Counted from the first letter of the stretch, positions 1 to 10,090 are shown. The stretch is DNA of 64,000 bases from Sweltsa coloradensis (GCA_024449915.1 JAMZAV010003231.1:1-64000), one strand, 5' to 3'. Numbers and translations: made by a program. The notes: a model not told the origin generated them from the sequence alone.

Positions 1-260
1 AAATGAATATCTCGTCATACGGTCTGCGATGGGCCGTGACCCGTCAGACGCCCCCAAAGTGGGCCCCAAAAAAGGTCAACTCTGCCTCATAAGGTATAGA
101 TGATTCAAACATACGTCATTTTATAGGGAAAATTACTAGAAAAACGAATATCACTCGTCAGACAGGCTGCGTTTGGCCGTTGACCAGTCAGATGCCCCAA
201 AGTGGCCCCCCAAAAAAAAGGTCAAATCTTGCCCTATTAAGTATACATGATTGAAACATA
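1..260. repeat. Decayed two-copy tandem repeat
   Basis: A unit near 1-117 recurs at about 144-260. Both copies run through the same landmarks in the same order: an AATATC-like start, a CGTCAGAC block, a CCAAAGTGG stretch followed by a run of A, and GATT(C/G)AAACATA at the end. The copies differ by substitutions and small indels, so this is an old duplication. No coding potential is seen. Confidence 0.6.
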
Positions 261-1737
261 AGAAAAATTATAGAAGAAGTTGATATAGAAGAAGCCTTCA
301 ACGATTCGATTTCCTTTGTTGACTTATAAAATACGTCGACGGTACCGACGTGTTAGAAATAACTACTGGTACGAGTAACGTGAAGGGTTCCGGACCAACT
401 CCCATACTTTGGCCGGGACGACGAAAAACATTTCAAATTTTGAAGCAAGAAACTTTAGAAAAAAACGGATATATTACTTGGAGCATTCCCAAAAAGTCGT
501 TTTTTGTTTCAACGTGTACACAATAGAATAAACCTTCGGTCAATTGGAGCACATTTTTGAAAAAAAAATTTCATTCTCTTTTTATGGGACATTGTTTGGA
601 TTTTTCGGTTCCAAATTTTTGGAAATTTTTGGATTTACGGTAGAGCCCCAAAGTTTGCCAATTACAAAAGCCAATGAATTGGGTAACAAGTTTTTAAAAA
701 AATTGTCCCCACTTTCTTCTTCAGAATGCGCGAAAAAAAATCCCAAAGTTGGACAATTTTGAAAATTTTACAGTGCAATTTAAAAAAATAAAAAAATCGC
801 CTTCCCTTGGTTTGATTTCCGCTAACCAAGGCACATTAATGTAGAGGAATGATGAAGGTATTTTAATAAAATTAGTTTGAGAACCTTGGTTCGAACCCCG
901 GATCAGTAGCTGCCTTCGAATACGATTCGAGACACTTTTTTACAGTTTGAGTTTTCATTTAAAATCGTGAAAAACATGGTAGGCCTACACATTTTTTTTT
1001 AAATCCACGGATGGTTAACCGACCTAGATCAGACCTTTACGACAATCGTGATACCAAACATGACCCATTTTGTAGTATTTGTATACTCGTTATGGACCGA
1101 CCAAAATAGTCGTGCGTGTCCGTTTTGGCTTAAAAAATCACTATTTTTCATCTGCATGCAAATAAAAAAATCTTTAAACGGGTATGCCTGTAACTATTCG
1201 ATTTCCTTTGTTGGTATGTAAATTACGGCAAGGGTTGGAGGTTTCCGGTCCGGTCCCCTGAACAGATCTCTTATTCCCTGCTGAAGTTGCAACATACAGC
1301 AAGCAGCGTAGGCGAGCCGCGAGTGGGTAAGATGCGGGATTGTCACGTGCTCCTCCCCCCCCCCTTTAAAAAGAACAGGCACCGTCGGGGAAAACAGGAA
1401 AAACCAACCTGTTAATTATTTGCAACATGAAAGATAGTTTATAACAAAATGGTACAATAATTACGAGTAGTATTACAATAAAAAAATAAATAAACAACAT
1501 CAGTTTAGTGTGATTGGGGTTTATTAAAGGGGGTCATTTTTGGGGTTGAAATAGTGATCCGGGCACTCTTTGACCCTTTTTCGCCACCTGGGATAACATG
1601 AAAACTTCGCCTCCACCTACCATCTACAGAGAAAGTTATTTAAAATGAACTACATGGAACAGAGACAAATGCATGTTTTAATACATCTCAAACCCAACAA
1701 CCTTGAACAGCACATTTTAAAATTACAATTTTTAAAG
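261..1737. other. Non-coding stretch, no gene recognised
   Basis: AT-rich DNA with homopolymer runs. A short sequence TTCGATTTCCTTTGTTG occurs at about 307 and again near 1198, which suggests two members of an unidentified repeat family. Short open frames here have no recognisable domain and I treat them as chance. Confidence 0.5.
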
Positions 1738-1914
1738 GCTGTGTGCCTCCTAATTTGCAAGGCCTAGATCCCCCATCCTTGACTACACAAGTATCTATGC
1801 CAATTGTGTGGTACCCTGTGGGAGCCAATTGCTGTGATTGCACCATTCATTGCACCATTGTAAAGAATAAAGAAGAAGGAAAATTGAAGAGAACGTCGTC
1901 GAGAACATGGGTGA
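1738..1914 (+). CDS. Candidate upstream exon of the phase-1 exon-repeat gene
   Basis: An open stretch preceded by TTTTTAAAG encodes a segment with clustered cysteines (G-A-N-C-C-D-C-T-I-H-C) and a basic tail. Two donors overlap at the end: GTGAGT after 1910, which leaves phase 0, and the weaker GTAACA after 1914, which leaves phase 1. Only the second would join in frame to the next exon at 2475, whose start is phase 1. The link is therefore uncertain. I do not recognise the protein. Confidence 0.3.
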
Positions 1915-2474
1915 GTAACACATACCACTATAAAAATGTAATAATGATTCTATTTTTGGTCATGCCAACTGAATATCTAATGTAGGGTACAGAATGTAAA
2001 GCAAGGCGAAATTACAAATATGTATTAGGTATTAAAGTACGTGCGTTCAATTTTTTATTGCCTATGGAGCATTGGCAACGTCATGGTAACTGGATAATAA
2101 ATATACTTTACTTTACTAATGCCTCATTCAATATAATCTACACAAGTAAATATAACACATCCTTTATAAATCACATTGGACCATTTCAAATGGAAATGTA
2201 TTTTTATATTGAAAAAAATGTTACTGTGGTAGGCCTAGGCCTACCTATTCTAACTTCTTGGAGCATAAATTCATTTTATTGTACTATGCCTTCTTTGCAA
2301 TTAGTGTTTAAATTTTATAAAATTTCCAACTATGCATTAGATTAGGCGGCAACACTTGACTTATGTCTCATTCAATCTTATTTAAAGTACAACATTCAGT
2401 AACTGTGATCAAAGACATTACCAAAGTCTCTTCCAAAATGTCCATCAATCAAGTGTTTTATTGTTATACCATAG

Positions 2475-5470
2475 CTATGAATCTTGATGAGACCATGATG
2501 CTGGTGGATAGGATGGAGGAAGAACGGCAACAAGGAGAAATAACAAATATTATACTGCCTGGTGTCAAGCAACCAGAACAACACCAAATGAGGGGCCATC
2601 GATCTTCGTCCGTACCTCCAATGTATCAATCCACACCAAAATTGGTTGGTAAGTGTAAAATTCCCAATAATTCTGCATGCATGTTGCACAAATGTGGCAT
2701 GGTTATTCCATTCGTAGCAGAGATGATTTCATATTTAGATCCAACAAAAAGCAGGTCCCAAAGTTTAAAATAAAAAATCTTACAGCAGCAAAAATTATTT
2801 AAATTGTAGAGATATGTAGGTGGGTCTAATGGATTGTTGCATGTGTTGGGGATTTAAAAAAAAAATAACACCAATTAACATACCTAATGTATAATAATAG
2901 GTGATTGCGCTGCGCCGTAATTTTAAAATTAATGCACATTAAAGTGAAACATTGTTACTCGCAGGTGCCGATGAACATCAGCCTGTGCGCAGTTACTGGC
3001 GAGACTATGATACATCGCATGGAGAACAAGGCGAAGAACATGATCGCGTACAACGCCGTACAGCACGAGGTAAGATAGGCCTACCTTTTACTCTGTGTTT
3101 TGTAGGTAACAACAGATTGCCCATGCATACAAATAAAAATACAATAGGCCTAATGACCACTGTACAATTGTATTATAAACACAATTGCTATCACTACTTA
3201 TGGTTCCATTTGTGTGTTAATGGAAACAACACTCTGTAACAATCAGCGTCAGTCGCCAGTGCATTGTAGTTAATTGCTCTTCATCTAACGGAGCTCATAG
3301 AAATGATACACTTTTACTCACAGGCGGCGGTGAATATCAAACCGCAAACCGGCAAGGGCAGGGACATTATACTCCGTACGGAGATAATGACGAAGGACTG
3401 GATGACGAACAACGCCGTGCGGCACAAGGTAATATATCCATTACTATGTATATTGTAGTCAGCTACAAGTAGGCCATGCATTCATACAAATTAAAATGTC
3501 AACGGCTTGGCCCAATGGCCTACAATAAAACTTGCCGTCACTATCTATGGTTGCACATTACCCTAAGATTCCCCTATTGCACCTATTGGCCTACTGAATT
3601 AATTAGGTGCCACATGTTGGATTAAACAGAGTTTGTTTGGCGTTGGTTGAACCCAAAAATATTGAAAATACAATTGTTTATAATATGCCTAGGCCTACTG
3701 GTGAAACCAAAAAATGGAAAATACGATAGTTTGGAATATGCCTAGGCCTAGCCCTACTGTTTAGATAGGTTTATGGTTTTCAAAAATATATTTAAATGCT
3801 CTGTGCAAAAGAGAGCTCAGTAAAGTGATACAATTTTACTCACAGGTGGTGGTGGTGGACATCAAACTGCACACGGTGAAAATAGAACAGCACGTCACGG
3901 AAGCCGTAGACATGAGATGCCGCACGGAGAATACGAAGGACAGGACGTACAACACCATGCGTCACAAAGTAAGAAGTATTACTCTGTATTTTGTAGACAG
4001 CAAAATGTAGGCAGTACATTCTAATTTAAATGGAAAAGGTTTGGCGGCTACTGGCCTATTGTATTACAATAACGTTTGCTTTTGCTTTATATGGTTGCAT
4101 TTGTCTGTTCAACGCTAACAATAATTATTGTTTACAGGAACCTCCGTTCGCCGTCAGGGACGGGCATATGACCAAGAACATGACGATGAACAACGCCGGG
4201 CGGCACGAGGTAAGATATCTATTACACTGTGTTTGTTCGGCAATAACACATAGGCCATGCATACAAATAAAAATGTCAAAGGCTTATCGACCGCTGGCCT
4301 ATGCCATAACAAAATAATACTTTATTTATTATTCTTTACAGAAACCTCCGAAGAACAGGAGGCCGTACAACGCCGTGGAACCTCCGTTCGCCGTCGGGGG
4401 CAAGAAGGATATATGTCGACGCATGGCCTTCATGACGAAGAACGTGAGGGCATACAACGCCGGGCGGCACGAGGTAAGATATCTATTACACTGTGTTTGT
4501 TCGGCAATAACAGGTAGGCCATGCATACAAATGAAAATGTCAAAGGCTTATCGACCGCTGGCCTAGGCCATAACAAAATAATACTTAATTTATTATTCTT
4601 TACAGAAACCTCCGTGGAGGGTTCAGTGTCACGGACTCGGAGCTGGACGTCTCGTGGTAAGAGCACCTACGTAATTGATAAAAGTTGATCCGGTGGTTCA
4701 CACAAGGCAGAAAAATGCAAAAGTGAAATACATTGTTAGTAGGCCCTATGTGGTCAATTTAGTTATTTGGTAGGCCTACTGCACTATTGACGTCGGCGGC
4801 TATAAATTCTTTATTTAAATCTAAGAACACTGTCGAATAGTCTGGAAATAAATCAAAGCCATGTTCGGATTGTTCGGTCTACTTTTACAAATAAAGTAGG
4901 ACTATCTAACATTGTTTTGTTTTTTTTACAGCGAGCTACGGAAATGGGCCGCCACAGTCATTGTATGGCACAGACGGTAAGTGCACCAGTCTTCTATCAC
5001 AGTCCTTTCCTTACATAACATGAACTTTGACAGCCATAGCATATACTACTTACATTATAGGCTATATATTTTTATTTCACTATTTTGGTTATGACAACTA
5101 GGCCTGTGTGCCACCACAACTTGCACACCTTCATTAGACCATGTAATGATTTCTATACTTTTCTGCAGTGGGCGGTTACAACCATCATGGTTGGGTAACC
5201 CAATCGCGTTACCCACCCCGGCAGGGGGGGGAACGGAGGCAACAATCGTCTATGGGGTCAGGTTGGGTGCCATACGCGCAGCGCCAGCGGCGCAGCCGTA
5301 ACTCGAGGAGGAGAAACAGACGAAAAAATAAAAAAATACAACCATCAACCACAGCCGATAAAGGCCTACACCAACTTCCATCGACTACAGTCGCTTCGCA
5401 AACTTCTTTCCCAGCATCAACATTCGGTGTGTCAGGAAATAATTATTATGTGTATAATTATCCCAAGTAG
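2475..5470 (+). CDS. Multi-exon gene of tandemly repeated phase-1 exons (3' part)
   Basis: Nine exons are predicted: 2475-2648, 2965-3069, 3324-3428, 3846-3968, 4138-4209, 4342-4473, 4606-4656, 4932-4976 and 5169-5470, ending at a TAG. Each is bounded by AG and GT, mostly GTAAG donors. Every internal exon is a multiple of three and every junction is phase 1, so the frame stays open for about 369 codons. Exons two to six are related in sequence, with openings such as G-G-E-Y-Q and G-G-G-H-Q and endings such as D-E-Q-R-R-A-A-R or R-E-G-I-Q-R-R-A-A-R. The product is hydrophilic, rich in Arg, Gln, Glu, Gly and His, with no Cys-rich or membrane segment. The last exon carries a strongly basic patch of alternating Arg, Ser, Asn and Lys. 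This suggests an intrinsically disordered protein, possibly nucleic-acid binding; that role is inference. The true start lies upstream. I do not recognise the family. Confidence 0.72.
2965..4656 (+). repeat. Tandem exon-intron duplications
   Basis: The duplicated unit includes intron as well as exon. Downstream of the exons ending at 3069, 4209 and 4473 the introns share GTAAGAT, an ACTCTGTGT or ACACTGTGT block, a GGCAATAAC or similar block, and GCCATGCATACAAAT. The introns before 4342 and 4606 are almost the same to the acceptor (ATTATTCTTTACAG). The 4342-4473 exon itself contains two repeat units (A-V-Q-R-R then G-I-Q-R-R), as if an intron had been lost or two units fused. Confidence 0.75.
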
Positions 5471-5760
5471 GCCTAGCTTACACCCAAATTACAAAATTTG
5501 GGAAAATGTATTTTTTTTATTTTTTTATCAGCTCAACATTGATTATACCTACCAATATGTGCCCCCGCAAACATTATCCCGAGTAGCTTACTACCATTAT
5601 GTAAAAAGTTTGGAAAATGTTAGTTTTTATTTTCTTTATTAATGTTTCTTATTTTCTTTATTGATCTCTATATGCTATAAATGTGAAAATCAATCTTTTA
5701 CCAGTATTATACCATGTAGTAGGCCTTGCCAAGGCTACATTGGGGGTATGCCCCTACCTA
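5471..5760. other. Putative 3' untranslated region, no further gene seen
   Basis: AT-rich sequence after the TAG at 5468-5470. No canonical AATAAA was found close by; a weak TATAAA-like sequence lies near 5677. It includes TAGGCCT palindromes near 5467 and 5718. Confidence 0.4.
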
Positions 5761-5765
5761 TTTTC

Positions 5766-5935
5766 AGTGTTGTAAAGTAACTGAGTAAAAGTAATTGAGT
5801 AAAAGTAATTAGTTACTTTTTGAGTAATTGAATTACTATTTCAATTACTTTTATTTTAAGGTAACTGTAACTGTAACTGAATTACTTTTAAAAGTAATTA
5901 TACTCAGTTTTCAGTTACTTTTTATCTAGCTTATA
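5766..5935. mobile_element. hAT-like terminal sequence or MITE
   Basis: The stretch begins CAGTGTTGTAAAGTAACTGA and is followed by repeated AGTAATT or its complement in both orientations, making a fold-back AT-rich block. CAGTG-TTG-AAAGTAAC termini are typical of some hAT elements in animals. No matching far end with an 8-bp target duplication could be fixed, so the right boundary is approximate. Confidence 0.4.
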
Positions 5936-6327
5936 ATTGTGTACCTACATGGGCCCTACCATAATAAAAGTAGAATAGAAAGTTAGATTTGAAGTTAAAT
6001 CAAAATAGACTGTAAACTGTTGTTGCCCTTGATACTGTTTGACAGTGAGCAAAAAGTGCTAGTAAATTCACTCTTTAGCCTACACTCATTCACTCATTTT
6101 CATCAATAATTATAATCACCATTGAATTGAATGTTGTCATAGATATTGATTAGCCTAGCTTGGTTGCAGACAATGTCTCGTAATATCCTGCCACTATAGG
6201 CCTATACGAGGAAAATATATCATTTTATATTTGACTGACTTTTGGTCATTTGACCAACTTTAATTTGACCGGTCAAAGTAGGTAGGCCTACCATTCCTAA
6301 TAATATACTCCTTACTTTATACCTCAG

Positions 6328-6454
6328 ATTCAACCCGCAATAAATGTCGGCGATGAACTTCTTGACCCCAACAATGAGGTTGGAACCGAGAATATTGTGG
6401 AAGTGAAGGCCACAACTTCACAAGATGATTTTGTAAATGCCTTCACAACTTGGG
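6328..6454 (+). CDS. Isolated candidate exon
   Basis: The acceptor TTATACCTCAG is followed by 127 nt that are open in one frame, starting I-Q-P-A-I-N-V-G-D-E, and end at a strong GTAAGA donor. The start is phase 0 and the end is phase 1. The acidic, hydrophilic peptide contains E-V-K-A-T-T-S-Q-D-D-F-V. No neighbouring exon in the correct phase was found, so it may belong to a host gene or to a transposon gene now broken up. Function unknown. Confidence 0.4.
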
Positions 6455-6732
6455 GTAAGAGATTTAAATTTAATAAGACTTGGTAGGCCTAGGCGTACAC
6501 ACTGCATATTATCAAGATAAAAAAATAAAAAATCGTATTTAATGTCGACTCACTCCTAAGACAACTGATTTTCAATATTTTGCACATATTATTTTGGTGT
6601 CTGTCAAACCTTTAAGGAAGCTTACTTTAAACCTGTAAAATGGGGAAATTATGAAAGCCTTCTTACTTGGGGACAATTATGCCTTCAGCCAATAGTTACT
6701 TGGGGATATCAAAAATCACACATGCACCTAGA

Positions 6733-6780
6733 GCAGGGGTCCGGAACCTGCGGCTCCTGGGTGGGCCTAGCCTGGCTCGT
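6733..6780. mobile_element. Possible hAT terminus
   Basis: GCAGGGGTCCGGAACCTGCGG resembles the CAGGGGT-(N)-AACCTGCGGCTC termini common in animal hAT elements. The partner end is not found, since a LINE 3' end begins almost immediately at 6783. Confidence 0.3.
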
Positions 6781-6782
6781 TT

Positions 6783-7070
6783 TATTAAGTATTAGTATTA
6801 GTAGTTTTAGGGCGCTTCAACGGCAAAGATTATTCGCGCCTCCAAGATAATTCGTTAACTATGTATGAATGTAAAATACGGTTAATAAGGTTAAATGTGT
6901 TTTCAAATCGTTGTCATGAAAAGAATTGCCAAGGTCGATATATTTGTAGACAGTCAAATCGGGAAAAGGTATAAATGCTAAAGTTGTCATATGTAGAAAA
7001 TGCCAAATTACCAAATCATAATCATAATCATAATCAGAAAAACGTTGCCAACGTCGTCATAATGAATAGC
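6783..7070 (-). mobile_element. LINE family B, 3' UTR fragment
   Basis: On the plus strand this starts with ATTAGTATTAGTAGTTTTAG, then a conserved GCGCTTCAACGGCAAAGATT block, and later an (ATCATA)n-like stretch followed by GTTGCCAACGTCGTCATAAT. The same ordered blocks occur at 34985-35340 and 42159-42420, where they sit next to RNase H coding sequence on the minus strand, and in plus orientation at 14841-14965. I therefore read the block as the 3' UTR of a LINE whose tail is a short TACTAA repeat. Confidence 0.6.
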
Positions 7071-7843
7071 AAGTCCTTATCGTTCCTGCCCGTGGGGCAC
7101 ACTAAATTTGCCGTCGATTGGGCTTTTGGCCTTATGAAAAAGAAGTTTCGTGTTAGCGAAGTTAACACAATTGACGAGTTTTTTGAAGTTGTTGCTGCGA
7201 GTACTCCAACGTCTAAGCTGAACTTCGCAGTGCCAGTTGGGACAGAAAATGGACAAGTGTTGGTACCTATGGAAAAGTGGCAAGAGTTCTTCTACCAGAA
7301 TCATTTCAAGAAACTGCCACAATTAACTTCATACAGCCATTTCAGGTTTACTGAGGACATTGCAGGGAGTGTTGCAGTAATGCAATTTGCCGTCGATTGG
7401 GCTTTTGGCCTTATGAAAAAGAAGTTTCGTGTAAGCAAAGTTAACACAATTGACGAGTTTTTTTAAGTTGTTGCTGCGAGTACTCCAACGTCTAAGCTGA
7501 ACTTCGCAGTGCCAGTTGGGACACAAAATGGACAAGTGTTGGTACCTATGGAAAACTGGCAAGAGTTCTTCTACCTGAATCATTTCAAGAAACGGCCACA
7601 ATTAACTTCATACAGCCATTTCAGGTTTACTGAGGACATTGCAGGGAGTGTTGCAGTAAAGCACTCAATTGACGAACCATGGGCCATGCATGTGCTGACA
7701 ACCTCAATAACACCCCTACCTGGACATCCACCTCAAATAACACCAGAGGGGATGTCAGATGAGAGTAAAATGTGCCTTTTCAACAGCATAAGGGAAGTAC
7801 GTGGACCTGCCATATGCGACCTCAAGCACTTGTCTTGACGCGA
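7071..7843 (+). pseudogene. DUF7869-type transposon protein, C-terminal piece with internal duplication
   Basis: The frame begins G-H-T-K-F-A-V-D-W-A-F-G-L-M-K-K-K-F and continues through P-M-E-K-W-Q-E-F-F and L-P-Q-L-T-S-Y-S-H-F-R-F. As I recall the family, that is the C-terminal half of the DDE-like DUF7869 domain found in many animal transposon proteins. The block at 7105-7383 is repeated at 7384-7662, an offset of 279 bp or 93 codons, so the frame is preserved. In the second copy a G-to-T change turns a GAA codon into TAA at 7464-7466. The family tail (P-E-G-M-S-D-E-S-K-M) follows after the second copy. The N-terminal and central parts are absent here. Confidence 0.6.
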
Positions 7844-8074
7844 TCCCACCACTTCCACTGGAACCTACTGGGCACCGACAAATTCTGCGCTGGTTATGTG
7901 AACAAGAGCATGAGCGTATGTGGTGGTGACTCGGGTGGTGGGCTCGTGTTTCACCACCCTCGTTCTAACAAGTACTATGTGCGAGGAGTGGTCAGCATTG
8001 CCTTCAAGCCCTTTGCACACACGTCCGTCTGCTTCTCCCAGCTCTACTCTGCCTTTAACTTGGTTTCACAGTAA
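7844..8074 (+). pseudogene. Trypsin-like serine protease, C-terminal fragment
   Basis: The frame carries T-D-K-F-C-A-G-Y-V, then V-C-G-G-D-S-G-G-G-L-V-F, which contains the catalytic serine motif GDSGG, and then a C-terminal strand Y-Y-V-R-G-V-V-S-I-A-F. It stops at TAA. The His and Asp of the catalytic triad are missing because the segment starts only just before the Ser region and abuts the transposon piece. The terminal W-I seen in most chymotrypsin folds is also lacking. It resembles arthropod modular or factor-C-like proteases. A second, related terminal exon lies at 20991-21132. It could be a retrocopy or a partial gene. Confidence 0.6.
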
Positions 8075-8282
8075 ATCACTTGGATGAGAGAAAATGATCT
8101 TGTGAAGACAATGAATAGTTTTGACATTTATAAACTAGGAAAACGGCAAAGTCGTTGTAAGACGAGTGAGTGAGCCATGTGTTGAGTACCCGGTTACATT
8201 CCCTTTTCTTCCCCCTACCTAAGGCCTCCCTGCCTATTATAGGCTAGAGTGGAGCATTATGGCCTTACAGTTGACAGGCCCT

Positions 8283-8670
8283 TATACCAACTAAACTTTT
8301 ATCAAACTTAAATGCAAATGCAATATCCCAAAGCTCCAAGCATGTTAAATGCTGAGCAAATTGCTCAGATTAATGAAGTGATTAAAATGTTTGCACCAAT
8401 AGCGTGATTTGTGGTGAGTTATATGTTACCTCGGGTAGGGTAATCCCACTTGTTCAAAATCTGAAAGTGAATTTAAATAAAATGAACCCACCTACGTCAG
8501 ATATTAGCCATAATTTGCAACAAAACTTGTTGGTCGAACTAGAGCGTCGCTTCAGTGATATCGAAAAAGTGAATGTATTGGCTATTGCCAATATACTTGA
8601 TCCACGATTTAAGCGGCTCTTTTTTCAAAACCCCACTGCATGCGCTTCGCTTTCTATCGCACCCCTTTCC
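8283..8670 (+). pseudogene. hAT transposase fragment (ZBED-like)
   Basis: The main open frame carries V-I-P-L-V-Q-N-L, then L-V-E-L-E-R-R-F, then I-A-N-I-L-D-P-R-F-K-R-L-F-F, a signature of the ZBED4/6-like hAT transposase just upstream of its dimerisation domain. A short in-frame stretch before it (M-L-N-A-E-Q-I-A-Q-I-N-E-V) is separated by a stop. Both catalytic ends are missing. The fragment runs straight into the Helitron frame at about 8670. Confidence 0.6.
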
Positions 8671-9200
8671 AATTCATGAACGTCATCCAACAGTTGTTCA
8701 TTTGGCAGTGCATCTTGAAAACGGACAGCGAGTGTATTTTACAACCGAAAATGTACATGCAAGAGCATTTTTACCACCGCAAACAACGTAAGCTGCGTTC
8801 TTCTCATTGTGCACAGATGATTTGTTTGCAAGAAGGCTACTTTACTCAGAAGTGCCAAAATACTACACATGGCATGCATCAACAAAAAAGTTTAAACATT
8901 GTAAGCAGGGCAAACCAGTTAAAGGACATCCAAATTTATATTCGTCCGACCCGTTAGGCCGTCTATATACAGTTCATCTAAACAATCAAGAATGTATTTA
9001 CTTGTGATTACTATTAGTTAACGTACATGGACCGAAATCCTTCCAAGAAATGTGAACAGTAAATGGTGAAGTATATGCGACCTATCGAGAAGCTTGCCAA
9101 AAATTAAATCTTCTTGAAAACGATTCCCATTAGGACACAGCACTCGCTGATGCATCAAATACTGCTCAACCACAACAAATACGTACGTTACTTTCGATAA
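8671..9200 (+). pseudogene. Helitron Pif1-type helicase region, 5' half
   Basis: In shifting frames the sequence reads H-E-R-H-P-T-V-V-H-L-A-V-H-L-E-N-G-Q-R-V, then Y-S-E-V-P-K-Y-Y-T-W, then D-P-L-G-R-L-Y-T-V-H. These are landmarks of the segment just N-terminal to the Pif1 helicase in Helitron and Helitron-like proteins. Several frameshifts and stops break it. Reading resumes at 9548 beyond an inserted interspersed element, which dates that insertion after the Helitron piece. Confidence 0.65.
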
Positions 9201-9547
9201 TTGATTTGATTTGATTGGATATTGCTTTACGTCTCATATTTATGCAACTTGGCTAATCGAGACGAAGGGAGGGACGTAAGGGATGACGCAGGGGAACAAG
9301 GGGTGGACAAAGCCTGTGCTGGTCAGAACCAGCCACAAGCGTAAGGGAGGGTAGGGGTTTCCCCACGTCGTGATCGTCTCCGTCTGTGTCATCATCCGTG
9401 TTGTCATTGTCGTCGCCGTCGGGGAGGTAGTCAAAGGGAAGGGGAAGTTCCCCGACGACGACCCAGAGCTCGCACATTAGTTTCAGGGAGATAAACTCCC
9501 CTAATCACGGCCAAACCACGAGAAGGTTGCGAGTTGGAATTTGATGG
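9201..9547 (+). mobile_element. Interspersed element S1, full-length copy in Helitron
   Basis: This is a near-full copy of the repeat defined at 10981-11323. It starts TTGATTTGATTGGATATTGC and ends near GGAATTTGATGGC. It interrupts a Helitron helicase frame that can be followed on both sides. The internal stretch includes the GTCGTCGCCGTCGGGGAG and TTCCCCGACGACGAC arms, which can pair. Target duplications are not clear here, the flanks being ATAATT and TTATTA. Confidence 0.65.
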
Positions 9548-9893
9548 CCCTTATTAACAACGTATTTCCCATCCAATCCGAAAGATCTTTGGGAAAAATA
9601 CAAAGATTACATGAGTGAAGACATCCTAAGTCGTTTGCAAGCAACGAATCCGGACATGCAATTCACACCAAACGTGTATAATGAGGCGTTGATTTCGATC
9701 GAGGATATATGTTTGGCAATCGCTAACAAAGAATTGGCGCAGTTGGGAATGTGTGCACCGAATCGATCTTCAAGTGACGTTTATGATCGTGATTTGCAAC
9801 GTGAAACACACTTTGATGTCGATGATTTGAGAACATTTGTTGAGAAGAGTCTTCCAAAATTGGTTCCAGAACAACACGTTGTATATATATCGC
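9548..9893 (+). pseudogene. Helitron Pif1-type helicase region, 3' half
   Basis: It continues the helicase protein after the S1 insertion: Y-F-P-S-N-P-K-D-L-W-E-K-Y-K-D-Y-M, then A-L-I-S-I-E-D, A-P-N-R-S-S-S-D-V and L-P-K-L-V-P-E-Q. This stretch is open for nearly 300 nt with few lesions. It stops before the Walker A motif of the helicase: at about 9893 the sequence changes abruptly to a GC-richer block with a TATA-like sequence. It is a fragment and not an active element. Confidence 0.7.
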
Positions 9894-10090
9894 CGCGCCT
9901 CGCACCTTCAGCCGAGGCTATATAAGGCGGGCGCTGCGTGCTTGCCAACCACTGTGACTCCATCCTCCGTAGAGTCACAGTCAACCTTGAAAATGTCTGA
10001 CATAGTACAGACGAAACGTCAGTGGACGCCCAGGTTCTGCCCTGGTTCATCATATTTTCGACGCGGTTTTACCCAAGATCCTTGTTTTTA
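9894..10090 (+). mobile_element. Penelope-like terminal segment with hammerhead-like motif (tentative)
   Basis: A TATA-like CTATATAAGG lies at 9918-9927. It is followed by a perfect 10-bp hairpin, ACTGTGACTC at 9951-9960 and GAGTCACAGT at 9972-9981. At 9984-10020 a CUUGAAAAU-like block, a GUCUG/CAGAC stem and CGAAACGUC follow in order. Penelope-like elements carry minimal hammerhead ribozymes with a CUGANGA core, a short stem and GAAAC. Here the first core is degenerate, so activity is doubtful. No reverse transcriptase is adjacent. Confidence 0.35.

Noticed and set aside
544..762. 72-codon frame rich in Phe and Lys
   Set aside because: Low complexity in AT-rich DNA, no motif and no splice or promoter context.
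1194..1382. Minus-strand 62-codon frame
   Set aside because: No recognisable domain and bordered by a C-rich run; chance frame.
3825..4010. Alternative frames through the exon array, some starting with ATG
   Set aside because: They cross splice sites and break at the next exon, whereas the phase-1 frame stays open through all nine exons.
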